This document shows positions 1 to 4,871 of a stretch of DNA of 5,946 bases, in pieces; position 1 is the stretch's first letter; the number at the start of each line of letters is the position of its first letter. The notes under the pieces are model-generated. The model was not told the DNA's origin. It did not search any database and saw nothing but the letters and a program-made list of their open reading frames with translations. The position numbers were made by a program, and so were the translations under genes. The stretch covers positions 1-5,946 of the forward strand of contig JAATVT010000257.1 of the NCBI GenBank assembly GCA_014523685.1. The letters are read 5' to 3'. Source of the stretch: Nitrososphaerales archaeon TH5893 (GTDB lineage Archaea > Thermoproteota > Nitrososphaeria > Nitrososphaerales > Nitrososphaeraceae).

Positions 1-75
1 GTAATACTTAAAGAATTAGGAGTTTGGGCTCAGCGTTGGAAATCTCCTAGAATTCCAGCTACAAAAGTAGAATAA
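1..75 (+). CDS. Possible 3' end of an unidentified gene
   Basis: Frame 1 is open from the window edge to a TAA at 73-75, giving 24 residues that end in SPRIPATKVE. The family is not recognisable from so short a tail. A competing reading on the opposite strand (ATG at 128 down to a TGA at about 30, 32 codons) covers the same bases, so coding strand and reality are both uncertain. The frame is reported only because it enters from outside the window. Confidence 0.25.
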   Translation, partial: VILKELGVWAQRWKSPRIPATKVE

Positions 76-252
76 GGCCATTCGGTCAGAATTTCTTTAA
101 CGTCAGAAAGCTTTCTTTGTGCCTTCATTACAAATTAACTGTAAGAAGGTAAGTTTATGAATTGGTCAGTAATTATTTTACTAAATACGTATTTGCTAAC
201 TTGATTTGATATACGAAACTGACTTAGTAATATAGTACTACTTATTTTAAAT

Positions 253-297
253 AGTTGAACTCGATTCAACTCATATCATGATTTCCATATCGGAAAT
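253..297. promoter_or_regulatory. Two tandem inverted repeats of equal geometry
   Basis: AGTTGAA (253-259) and TTCAACT (265-271) form a perfect 7-bp dyad around a 5-bp spacer. ATTTCC (281-286) and GGAAAT (292-297) form a perfect 6-bp dyad, also around a 5-bp spacer. The centres, 262 and 289, are 27 bp apart. The half-site sequences differ, so this may be two operators for different dimers, or chance in AT-rich DNA. The next gene downstream is the LtrA-like gene. No binding protein can be named from the sequence. Confidence 0.3.
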
Positions 298-348
298 GCC
301 TGCTCTCTTCACATGATCCTCCTATACCATGGTCTAGAAGCTGATTAG

Positions 349-379
349 CCCAATTTTCCAACCTCGTGGAAATATTGGG
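349..379. repeat. Imperfect hairpin upstream of LtrA
   Basis: CCCAATTTTCCA (349-360) pairs with TGGAAATATTGGG (367-379) across a 6-base loop. That gives 12 base pairs with a single bulged A on the right arm. No T-run follows directly, so an ordinary terminator is not obvious. If transcription starts upstream, it would sit in the leader of the LtrA-like gene. Confidence 0.4.
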
Positions 380-384
380 TTGGC

Positions 385-457
385 TATACTTAATTCTCTT
401 AATATTTTATGAATCGGATGGAAAAGGATTTTTAGATATTTAATAAAATTAAGTATA
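385..457. repeat. 11-bp inverted repeat flanking the LtrA start region
   Basis: TATACTTAATT (385-395) is perfectly complementary to AATTAAGTATA (447-457), with 51 bases between. The enclosed stretch contains ATG codons at 409 and 418 and the in-frame TAG at 433-435. The right arm lies within the apparent LtrA reading frame. In RNA this would place the candidate starts inside a large loop. The arms are AT-only apart from one C or G each, so chance is possible. Confidence 0.3.
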
Positions 458-531
458 CGGATAGCGAAAGAAGGAAAGAAGAAAAGGAACGCCATGCTAC
501 GTGGCTTGAGCTATTTTATGATTTAGTCTTT
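409..531 (+). other. Conserved 5' coding part of LtrA, interrupted by TAG
   Basis: Read in the same frame as the LtrA body, 436-531 encodes a charged stretch followed by RHATWLELFYDLVF, which matches the hallmark N-terminal motif of LtrA proteins and joins seamlessly to the frame at 532. There is no ATG, GTG or TTG between 436 and 531. The upstream in-frame ATGs at 409 and 418 are separated from this stretch by a TAG at 433-435. Either the gene has lost its start through a nonsense change, or it begins at a rare codon such as ATT 448, or one base call is wrong. A GTG start at 532 would drop the family motif. Confidence 0.6.
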
Positions 532-1626
532 GTGGCAGTAGTATCCCAATTATCAGAAAATTTAAGTCACAATATTTCTTTGGCAGGAGTACTAAGCTTT
601 ATCGCTCTTTTCGTTCCAGTATGGTTTGCATGGATTGGTGCTACTTTTTTTGCTACAAGATTTGGCACTGACGACTTAGCGCACAGAATACTTACTTTGC
701 TGCAGATGATGGGAGCTGCGGCTATGGCTGTAAATGTTTCTCATGGACTCGGTGGAACTTCAGCTGGTTTTGCACTTTCTTATGCTGCAATTAGATTTCT
801 TCTGGTAATAGAGTATGTTCGTATAGGTCGTCGCATTCCTTCTACTAAGCCGTTGACAGAAAGGTATTCGGTCGGTTTCGCGTCATCAGCTGTATTATGG
901 ACAGTATCTGCGTTTGTACCACCTCCTTTACGATTCATTTTATGGGGAATAGGCTTGACTATAGATTTCATAACACCATTTTTGGCTGGACACTTAGCCA
1001 TCAAGTTCGCACCTCATATATCCCATTTACCAGAGCGGATGGGACTCTTTGTTATTATTGTACTCGGGGAATCAATTTTAGGAATAGTTGTTGGTCTTGC
1101 TGGTCATGAATGGGATATTTATTCATCAGTGTCTGTAGGCTTAGGACTTAGTATTCCATTTAGTCTGTGGTGGATATACTTTGATAATATAGGCGGCTCT
1201 GCTATAAGAGCAGCTACGGAAAAAGGTAGAAGAGGTATATACTATATTTGGCTGTACGTTCACTTCCCTTTAGTAGTTGGGCTTACAGCAATTGGTATTG
1301 GCATAAAACAAGCAGCATCAAGTAACCAAGAAATCCCTTTACCTTTTTCAGATCTTTGGCTTATTTGTGGTTCAATATCCGGCTGTTTGTTTGTTCAGGC
1401 AATACTTCATTTGGTAGCGGTCGAAGATCCGGATATTGAACCTAAGACCAGAAGAAAATGGGCAACGTATAGGATTATTTCTGGTATTGTCATAATTTCT
1501 ATAGCAATTCTAGGTTTGAAGTTATACCCAGCAGTTTTGATGCTTATTTTAGCAATTATATGTGCTCTTCAAATTGTTCTCGATCTAAGAGATCATCCGC
1601 ATCATAGAATTTTTAGATTGTGGTAG
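532..1626 (+). CDS. LtrA family (low temperature requirement A) membrane protein
   Basis: This is a polytopic membrane protein of the LtrA family, named from a Listeria locus needed for growth in the cold; its biochemical role is not established. From the GTG at 532 the product is 364 residues, with a run of hydrophobic segments from about residue 15 to 349. Family signatures are visible: HLPERMGLFVIIVLGESIL at 165-183, WWIYFD at 213-218 and YVHFPLVVG at 242-250. The in-frame extension upstream carries the other LtrA motif, WLELFYDLVF, so the natural protein should be about 30-40 residues longer and near the family's usual length. GTG 532 is given as the boundary only because no standard start codon lies upstream after the in-frame TAG at 433. 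The gene may be a pseudogene with an intact body. It has no clear operon partner; a broken secreted-protein gene starts 47 bases after the stop. Confidence 0.85.
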   Translation: MAVVSQLSENLSHNISLAGVLSFIALFVPVWFAWIGATFFATRFGTDDLAHRILTLLQMMGAAAMAVNVSHGLGGTSAGFALSYAAIRFLLVIEYVRIGRRIPSTKPLTERYSVGFASSAVLWTVSAFVPPPLRFILWGIGLTIDFITPFLAGHLAIKFAPHISHLPERMGLFVIIVLGESILGIVVGLAGHEWDIYSSVSVGLGLSIPFSLWWIYFDNIGGSAIRAATEKGRRGIYYIWLYVHFPLVVGLTAIGIGIKQAASSNQEIPLPFSDLWLICGSISGCLFVQAILHLVAVEDPDIEPKTRRKWATYRIISGIVIISIAILGLKLYPAVLMLILAIICALQIVLDLRDHPHHRIFRLW

Positions 1627-1673
1627 CTATGGTAACCTATGCGTAAGCGGAACTAGCAGTAGCTGTTAACAAA

Positions 1674-2036
1674 ATGACTCCAATAAACAAATTCATTGTA
1701 CTGACAGCAGTAGCAGCACTAATGATCGGAACATTAGTACCTGCAAGTGATCAAGCGTACGCAGAAGTCACCAACATCATAGGTTCGTATGTTGGCCAAA
1801 AGAATAACGGTGACACGGCAACAACATTTTTTCCGTGAGCAATTCGAGCATGTTTGTGGTGAAATACTGTCTTTACAATCTTTCAAAGTGAAGGCTTGAA
1901 GGTGATTGGCAACTTGTTCATACTTCAGGATTTCAAAGAAGGGGATGTGTCATTACCTGCGGTCTTGGTAGCTGGTGCTATGACAGGGATTAAGGAACAA
2001 TCTTACTCAAATAGTACCTCGGCTACGATTTGTTAG
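1674..2036 (+). pseudogene. Broken small secreted protein gene
   Basis: ATG 1674 opens a frame with a textbook Sec signal peptide: a short N-region with one Lys, a hydrophobic core (FIVLTAVAALMIGTLV), then a likely cleavage after AYA (about residue 30). The frame hits TGA at 1836. Moving to the next frame inside the T6 run (1827-1832) gives SVSNSSMFVV. Skipping one A at 1862 then returns to the original frame, which runs NTVFTIFQSEG... to a TAG at 2034-2036. The two shifts cancel, so the spliced product would be about 120 residues. Read strictly, the first frame encodes only 54 residues. No family is recognised; the mature part is rich in Val, Ser and Gly, suggesting a small extracytoplasmic beta-type domain. 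Alternatives are sequencing errors in homopolymers or a genuine 54-residue exported peptide. Confidence 0.5.
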
Positions 2037-2071
2037 TTATCTCGGTTATTCCATACACAGGCCCGAGATAA
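2037..2071. terminator. 9-bp hairpin right after the secreted-protein frame
   Basis: TTATCTCGG (2037-2045) and CCGAGATAA (2063-2071) are perfectly complementary with a 17-base loop. The left arm begins on the base after the TAG stop of the secreted-protein frame, and the right arm is followed by a pyrimidine- and AT-rich stretch. The position fits a 3' end structure. Archaeal termination relies mainly on T-rich tracts, so this could equally be an RNA-stabilising stem or an operator. Confidence 0.45.
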
Positions 2072-2128
2072 TTCCCTCTTATAATTTATCAAAAACAAAT
2101 AAAAGAAGTAATAGTCCAAGTTCGACCC

Positions 2129-2503
2129 TTGACCGCTAAAACGATATTATATGCAGCAGCTGCATCCACGTTAATAGCAGGGGTATTACATCTCGCAATT
2201 GTTCCTATGTTCTTTACACAAATGTCCACAGATATTACAATATTCTTTATTGTCTCAGGTCTAGCCCAAATATTCTGGGTTATACCCGTCATTAAGAGGT
2301 GGAGCAAACCTTGGTATTATGTCGGCATAGGTGGAACAGTTATCCTTATAATAATGTACCTCATTGCAGTACCAGGAAGCGGGTACCCGGTAAATCAATT
2401 AGATATAGCAATAGAACTCTTTCAAATTGCTTTCATAATTCTATGCAGTATCATAATCGTCAAAGACAGAACAGCATCAAGATTGCACAAGAGAAGCATT
2501 TAA
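2129..2503 (+). CDS. Small four-helix membrane protein, unknown function
   Basis: The product is 124 residues and almost entirely hydrophobic, with four predicted membrane helices at roughly residues 5-29, 36-57, 63-84 and 93-113. Charged residues sit at helix ends, for example the KRWSK loop between helices 2 and 3 and KDR after helix 4. It ends in a basic tail (RLHKRS), suggesting a cytoplasmic C-terminus. I do not recognise a characterised family; it resembles the short conserved membrane proteins common in thaumarchaeal genomes, but that is an impression. TTG at 2129 is the only ATG/GTG/TTG-type start near the front: the frame is open back to a TAA at 2069-2071 but without ATG or GTG. An AT-rich box around 2098-2105 lies about 27 nt upstream, compatible with a leaderless message. 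A strong hairpin region follows the stop, and the next gene points toward it. Confidence 0.6.
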   Translation: MTAKTILYAAAASTLIAGVLHLAIVPMFFTQMSTDITIFFIVSGLAQIFWVIPVIKRWSKPWYYVGIGGTVILIIMYLIAVPGSGYPVNQLDIAIELFQIAFIILCSIIIVKDRTASRLHKRSI

Positions 2504-2516
2504 TCATACTCTAGTT

Positions 2517-2559
2517 AATTGGAATGAATTAATTCCCTTTCTAATAATTCCTTCCAATT
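2517..2559. terminator. Nested inverted repeats after the membrane gene
   Basis: AATTGGAA (2517-2524) is perfectly complementary to TTCCAATT (2552-2559). Inside it, GGAAT (2521-2525) and ATTCC (2532-2536) form a competing small stem. The structure starts 14 bases after the TAA of the membrane protein gene and is AT-rich, followed by T-containing tracts. It probably marks the 3' end of that transcript, in the space between two convergent genes. Confidence 0.4.
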
Positions 2560-2632
2560 GTCTTAAATACAGTTTTGACTGTCATAGTCTCTTGTTAAAA
2601 CTTAATTATCATCAAAAAGCGGTACCCAGGTT

Positions 2633-2666
2633 GTATCCTTAATTTTTAATTGGAACCCTAGGATAC
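2633..2666. repeat. 7-bp inverted repeat in the convergent gap
   Basis: GTATCCT (2633-2639) and AGGATAC (2660-2666) are perfectly complementary around a 20-base loop containing a T5 run (2643-2647). It lies about 130 bases beyond the membrane gene and over 200 bases beyond the end of the MEDS gene on the other strand. A bidirectional 3' structure is possible; no other role is apparent. Confidence 0.25.
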
Positions 2667-2728
2667 TTCTGATACTACTGAACTTTTCTTTTCTTCCGAT
2701 AAGAGAAAACTATTATTAATAATTTTGA

Positions 2729-2878
2729 CAGGGTGAATTATTACTACCAAGGAAAGACAGAATAAGAAAGCCGCTAATTGTTTTTGAGCGGATGTCACCA
2801 ACTAGAGAATTAAATAGCGAACTGATTGCTGAAGGCATTATAATCTTTACCTCATCTTCTTATTTGACCCCGCTGTGA
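2729..2878 (+). pseudogene. Possible gene remnant or 28-residue ORF
   Basis: A frame open from 2729 to a TGA at 2876-2878 reads like ordinary protein (charged, with RKDRIRKPLIVFERMSPTR then ELNSELIAEG and a hydrophobic end). It has no start codon until ATG 2792, which would give only 28 residues (MSPTRELNSE...). The upstream limit is a TGA at 2726-2728. It stops three bases before the stop of the convergent MEDS gene. The composition suggests a decayed or truncated gene rather than random DNA, but no family could be named, so confidence is low. Confidence 0.2.
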
Positions 2879-2881
2879 CTG

Positions 2882-3472
2882 CTACTCTTCTTCATGGAGT
2901 AAGTCAGTTTCAAATGCTACGGCCTTATCAGGTTCAGAAGCATAAATAACATGGCCATGGTTATTCAGAAGTCCTTTGATCCATTCATCCCTCATTGATC
3001 GCTCTATCCCTGAAATATCGTAATAGCACATTTGTGAACAGTCAAACTCTTGAAAATGATCGTTACCGGTTTTTTCAACGTGTAATCCCAGTTTCATTCC
3101 TTCTATTGTTTCTGTATCCGTTATCGTTCTGCCAACAAATCTATATGGTGGCTTCATTCCTCTCGTGGCTTCTTCTCTTATGGTTCTGAGAAGGCTCAAT
3201 GCGTCAGGTCTATTCTCATTGTCTCTCTCTGTCTGATAGATCCGTAACGATTCAACATCAATTCCTTCATCAGATAATCTTTTTCTAACTTTTTCAAGGT
3301 TATCGGAAGTAAAGAAAATGCAAGACTCACCTTTTTTCAAACCATTGAAAATATAGCGTGCGATTATTAGATCTGCGTACTTTAAGTTATCGTAAAGAAG
3401 GACTATGTGATTGTTTCCTTCCATTCTGTCAAGGTACTCGAATGGTCGATAGCTTGTTTTTTCAGCTTCCAT
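2882..3472 (-). CDS. Stand-alone MEDS-domain sensory protein
   Basis: The 196-residue product is a single MEDS domain (methanogen/methylotroph DcmR sensory domain), thought to bind small hydrocarbon-type ligands. Visible landmarks are HIVLLYD at 22-28, an ARYIFNGLKKGESCIFFTSD core at about 38-57, the MCYYDIS strand at 148-154 and LLNNHGHVIYAS at 168-179. The domain spans the whole protein; there is no kinase, GAF/PAS or DNA-binding part and no membrane segment, so it should act in the cytoplasm through a partner. The obvious partner is the winged-helix protein encoded just upstream, whose 3' end overlaps this gene by 11 bp. A Shine-Dalgarno-like AGAGAGG sits at 3480-3486 on the minus strand, seven bases before the ATG, inside the upstream gene, which fits an internal operon gene. 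The ligand cannot be deduced. Domain assignment is firm; the regulatory partnership is inferred from gene order and from DcmR, where the two parts are fused. Confidence 0.85.
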   Translation of the reverse strand: MEAEKTSYRPFEYLDRMEGNNHIVLLYDNLKYADLIIARYIFNGLKKGESCIFFTSDNLEKVRKRLSDEGIDVESLRIYQTERDNENRPDALSLLRTIREEATRGMKPPYRFVGRTITDTETIEGMKLGLHVEKTGNDHFQEFDCSQMCYYDISGIERSMRDEWIKGLLNNHGHVIYASEPDKAVAFETDLLHEEE

Positions 3473-3764
3473 AGATTTTCCTCTCTGAAATATCCAAATA
3501 CTTTACCCCCATTTCTAGGACGAAAGACTTGATTCGGTCATAATCCTGCAAGAAATCGTGGCCTTTCTCTGTTATCCTGAGTGGATCTTGTGTGATCATT
3601 TTCTTGTATTTCAGCTCTTCAAAATATCTGGCAAGCTTATCGTAGGCGAGATTGCTACGGGACTGGACTCTAGTAGGTTTTGCCTGACCGCTCTGTAATT
3701 CCAGCTCGATTGCGCTGAGGATATCATTGTATATTTCCAACTTGCTACGCTTCGGCTTAGGCAA
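3462..3764 (-). CDS. Archaeal winged-helix DNA-binding regulator
   Basis: This 100-residue basic protein matches the archaeal one-domain winged-helix type (HTH_45 / ArnR1-like). Helix 1 lies at about 8-24 (LEIYNDILSAIELEL). The turn and second helix follow at 29-39 (KPTRVQSRSNL), and the recognition helix at 40-57 (AYDKLARYFEELKYKKMI). The beta-wing ends in LRITEKGHDFL at 62-72, followed by a C-terminal helix suited to dimerisation. It is the first gene of a two-gene operon with the MEDS protein. The start is TTG 3764: a TAA lies in frame five codons upstream with no ATG or GTG between, and a TATA-like box is centred about 25 bases upstream, so the message is probably leaderless. A palindrome just behind that box suggests autoregulation and control of the divergent DUF1428-VOC pair. 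DNA targets are inferred, not shown. Confidence 0.8.
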   Translation of the reverse strand: MPKPKRSKLEIYNDILSAIELELQSGQAKPTRVQSRSNLAYDKLARYFEELKYKKMITQDPLRITEKGHDFLQDYDRIKSFVLEMGVKYLDISERKIYGS

Positions 3765-3784
3765 ATAACATCTATGTTACTCTC

Positions 3785-3794
3785 TATTTAATAA
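3785..3794 (-). promoter_or_regulatory. TATA-like box of the wHTH-MEDS operon
   Basis: On the minus strand the bases read TTATTAAATA, a good archaeal TATA-like element. Its centre is about 25 bases upstream of TTG 3764, placing transcription start at or next to the start codon. The palindrome at 3797-3810 begins two bases behind it, where the BRE element would lie, so a bound repressor would block TFB/TBP. Confidence 0.5.
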
Positions 3795-3796
3795 GC

Positions 3797-3810
3797 CTCC
3801 CCTTGGGGAG
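3797..3810. promoter_or_regulatory. GC-rich palindrome, candidate operator
   Basis: CTCCCC (3797-3802), TT, GGGGAG (3805-3810) is a perfect 6-2-6 inverted repeat and stands out in AT-rich DNA. It lies between the two oppositely directed TATA-like boxes of the wHTH-MEDS and DUF1428-VOC operons. A dimeric winged-helix protein is the natural candidate binder, given the regulator gene next door. This is inference from position and symmetry. Confidence 0.45.
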
Positions 3811-3817
3811 TAACGCC

Positions 3818-3827
3818 TTTTATTATG
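3818..3827 (+). promoter_or_regulatory. TATA-like box of the DUF1428-VOC operon
   Basis: TTTTATTATG is centred about 23 bases upstream of ATG 3845, fitting a leaderless or near-leaderless archaeal message. This favours ATG 3845 over the in-frame TTG at 3803, which lies upstream of the box and within the palindrome. Confidence 0.4.
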
Positions 3828-3844
3828 TTAGCTATAGGGCTTAT

Positions 3845-4255
3845 ATGAGTAGATTAAGTACGACAGAAATAGCTCAAGGGATTGGTAGTGAGGTCGATCA
3901 CTTTGTTTACCGAGTGCCAAAAAAGAACCATGATGCGATGATGCAGCTCGATAAGGAATTTGGCGACATAATAACAAAGGAATTTGGGGTTGCACACTTG
4001 GTCTTTCAACTTAGCAGTACCGAGGCACCAATGGAGGGCATGTCTAACATAGCTAAAATCGTATCAGCCGCCCAAGATGAGGAGGTTTGGTTGGAGCTTT
4101 TGTTCTATAGAGATCGTAAACACAAAGAAGAAGTAGGTGCAAAGATGCGAAATGATGAAAGAATGGGTCCACTTTGGCAGCGATCTGTGGCTTTAGTCAG
4201 TCCAGGAACCGATTTCATTATGGGTGAGTTTAGCCGCATAAAGATGGGGGAGTAG
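3845..4255 (+). CDS. DUF1428-like protein (YbaA-type, dimeric alpha-beta barrel)
   Basis: The 136-residue product has the layout of DUF1428 proteins, small soluble cytoplasmic proteins with a ferredoxin-like alpha-beta barrel and unknown activity. Recognisable elements are VDHFVYRVPKKNHDAMMQL at 17-35 (normally VDGFVxPVPK...), a central strand with acidic loop at 50-64, the strand EEVWLELLFYRDRKHKEEV at 79-97 and KMRNDERMGP at 100-109 (KVMxDPRM in relatives). It ends in GEFSRIKMGE, where family members have a GGF strand. The usual GALEYVE motif is replaced by FGVAHLVFQ, so this is a divergent member. ATG 3845 was chosen over TTG 3803 because the TATA-like box lies between them. The VOC gene follows after eight bases, making an operon, divergent from the wHTH-MEDS pair. 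A detoxification or small-molecule-binding role is suggested by the neighbours only. Confidence 0.7.
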   Translation: MSRLSTTEIAQGIGSEVDHFVYRVPKKNHDAMMQLDKEFGDIITKEFGVAHLVFQLSSTEAPMEGMSNIAKIVSAAQDEEVWLELLFYRDRKHKEEVGAKMRNDERMGPLWQRSVALVSPGTDFIMGEFSRIKMGE

Positions 4256-4263
4256 AGATTAAC

Positions 4264-4641
4264 ATGTTGGGTGATAAAGATGCGGCCGCGAACATTGCGG
4301 TCAAAAATCTGGAAAGAGCCAGGAAATTCTATGAGGATACACTAGGCCTAACTCAGATTGGTTCTGAAGGCCAAGAGGTTATTATCTTTAAGAGTGGAAA
4401 CTCCTTAATCAACGTCTATCAGTCACAATACGCTGGGACTAATAAGGCAACTGCTGTGACTTGGGTTGTTGGCCAGGATGTGGAAGGTTTCGTGCAACAG
4501 CTAAAAGCAAAAGGTATTGCATTTGAGCACTATGACATGCCAGGGGTAACACGAAACGGTGACGTCCATGTTGCAGATGACATGAAAGTCGCTTGGTTCA
4601 AGGATCCGGATGGCAACATACTCAACATTGCTAATCGATAG
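4264..4641 (+). CDS. VOC family (glyoxalase/bleomycin-resistance fold) protein
   Basis: The 125-residue product is one VOC module pair: a first beta-alpha-beta unit (AANIAVKNLERARKFYEDTLGL, 8-29) and a second (TWVVGQDVEGFVQQLKAKGI, 66-85) ending in WFKDPDGNILNIAN (111-124), the classic closing motif. Members bind or transform small electrophiles, antibiotics or dioxygenase substrates. The position that carries His in glyoxalase I is Asn10 and the terminal metal-ligand Glu is replaced by Asn121 in NILNI, so the usual metal site looks incomplete. This resembles the binding-only or unassigned VOC group, and enzyme activity should not be assumed. The start is ATG 4264, eight bases after the DUF1428 stop, with a G-rich stretch (4246-4252) that may act as a weak ribosome site. 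It is very likely co-transcribed and co-regulated with the upstream gene. Confidence 0.85.
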   Translation: MLGDKDAAANIAVKNLERARKFYEDTLGLTQIGSEGQEVIIFKSGNSLINVYQSQYAGTNKATAVTWVVGQDVEGFVQQLKAKGIAFEHYDMPGVTRNGDVHVADDMKVAWFKDPDGNILNIANR

Positions 4642-4659
4642 CGTTGATCTGATTTCAAC

Positions 4660-4679
4660 CTGAACTGAACTGACCTGAC
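4660..4679. repeat. Short 5-bp tandem repeat
   Basis: Four direct 5-base units lie end to end: CTGAA, CTGAA, CTGAC, CTGAC. They start 18 bases after the VOC stop codon. The array is too small to be a mobile or CRISPR feature; it looks like slippage in a gene-free gap, next to a probable gene relic. Confidence 0.5.
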
Positions 4680-4730
4680 AACAGGAGTCCAAGAAAGTTG
4701 CTAATATTTGGGCCTTTGTCGATAAGAATT

Positions 4731-4817
4731 ATGGCAGGGAAGGGCACAGTGGTTCTACGTCGACAGGCTGATGGTGGGTCGCTCATTGTCATAGAAAATC
4801 CTTGGGGAACTGATTAA
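4731..4817 (+). pseudogene. C-terminal relic of a SnoaL/DUF4440-like protein
   Basis: ATG 4731 to TAA 4815-4817 encodes 28 residues, MAGKGTVVLRRQADGG followed by SLIVIENPWGTD. This matches the last two beta strands and C-terminal tail typical of SnoaL-like/DUF4440 proteins (GxGTxVLRRQxDGxWxIxIDNPWG). A whole member would be about 120-150 residues. Upstream of 4731 the same frame lacks the family's earlier elements, so the N-terminal three quarters are missing or scrambled. Neither a ribosome site nor a promoter is evident. The family match is from memory of motif shape and is moderate; a decayed gene is the best reading. Confidence 0.45.
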
Positions 4818-4871
4818 TCAAACTCACTTGGAAACTTGTCATGAATTTCTGATACATCACCATTAGGACTT

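Larger units (their letters stand above)
76..408. other. Gene-poor stretch with several dyads
   Basis: No convincing protein gene is visible on either strand here. What it holds is structure: two neighbouring inverted repeats (253-271 and 281-297) and a longer hairpin (349-379). On the minus strand, GGAGG followed after five bases by GTG (around 305-323) opens only a 13-codon frame, which is not enough to call. The stretch most likely contains the promoter and control region of the LtrA-like gene. Confidence 0.5.

Noticed and set aside
30..128. 32-codon minus-strand ORF (MKAQRKLSDV...)
   Set aside because: It is short, has no family match, and competes with an equally open plus-strand frame entering from outside the window.
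305..323. GGAGG with nearby ATG/GTG on the minus strand
   Set aside because: The ATG is followed at once by TGA and the GTG frame ends after 13 codons, so the ribosome-site resemblance has no gene to serve.
780..1004. 74-codon frame on the minus strand inside the LtrA gene
   Set aside because: It lies wholly within a confidently assigned LtrA frame, shows no recognisable motif and is explained by antisense reading of membrane-protein codons.
2089..2307. 72-codon minus-strand frame overlapping the small membrane protein
   Set aside because: The plus-strand frame gives four clean hydrophobic helices, whereas this frame has scattered Cys, Asn and Thr and no domain.
2995..3189. 64-codon plus-strand frame within the MEDS gene
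   Set aside because: It is antisense to well-matched MEDS sequence; its hydrophobic look follows from the complement of charged codons.
3803..3844. Upstream TTG start for the DUF1428-like protein
   Set aside because: The TTG falls inside the palindrome and upstream of the TATA-like box, and the added residues are not part of the family domain.
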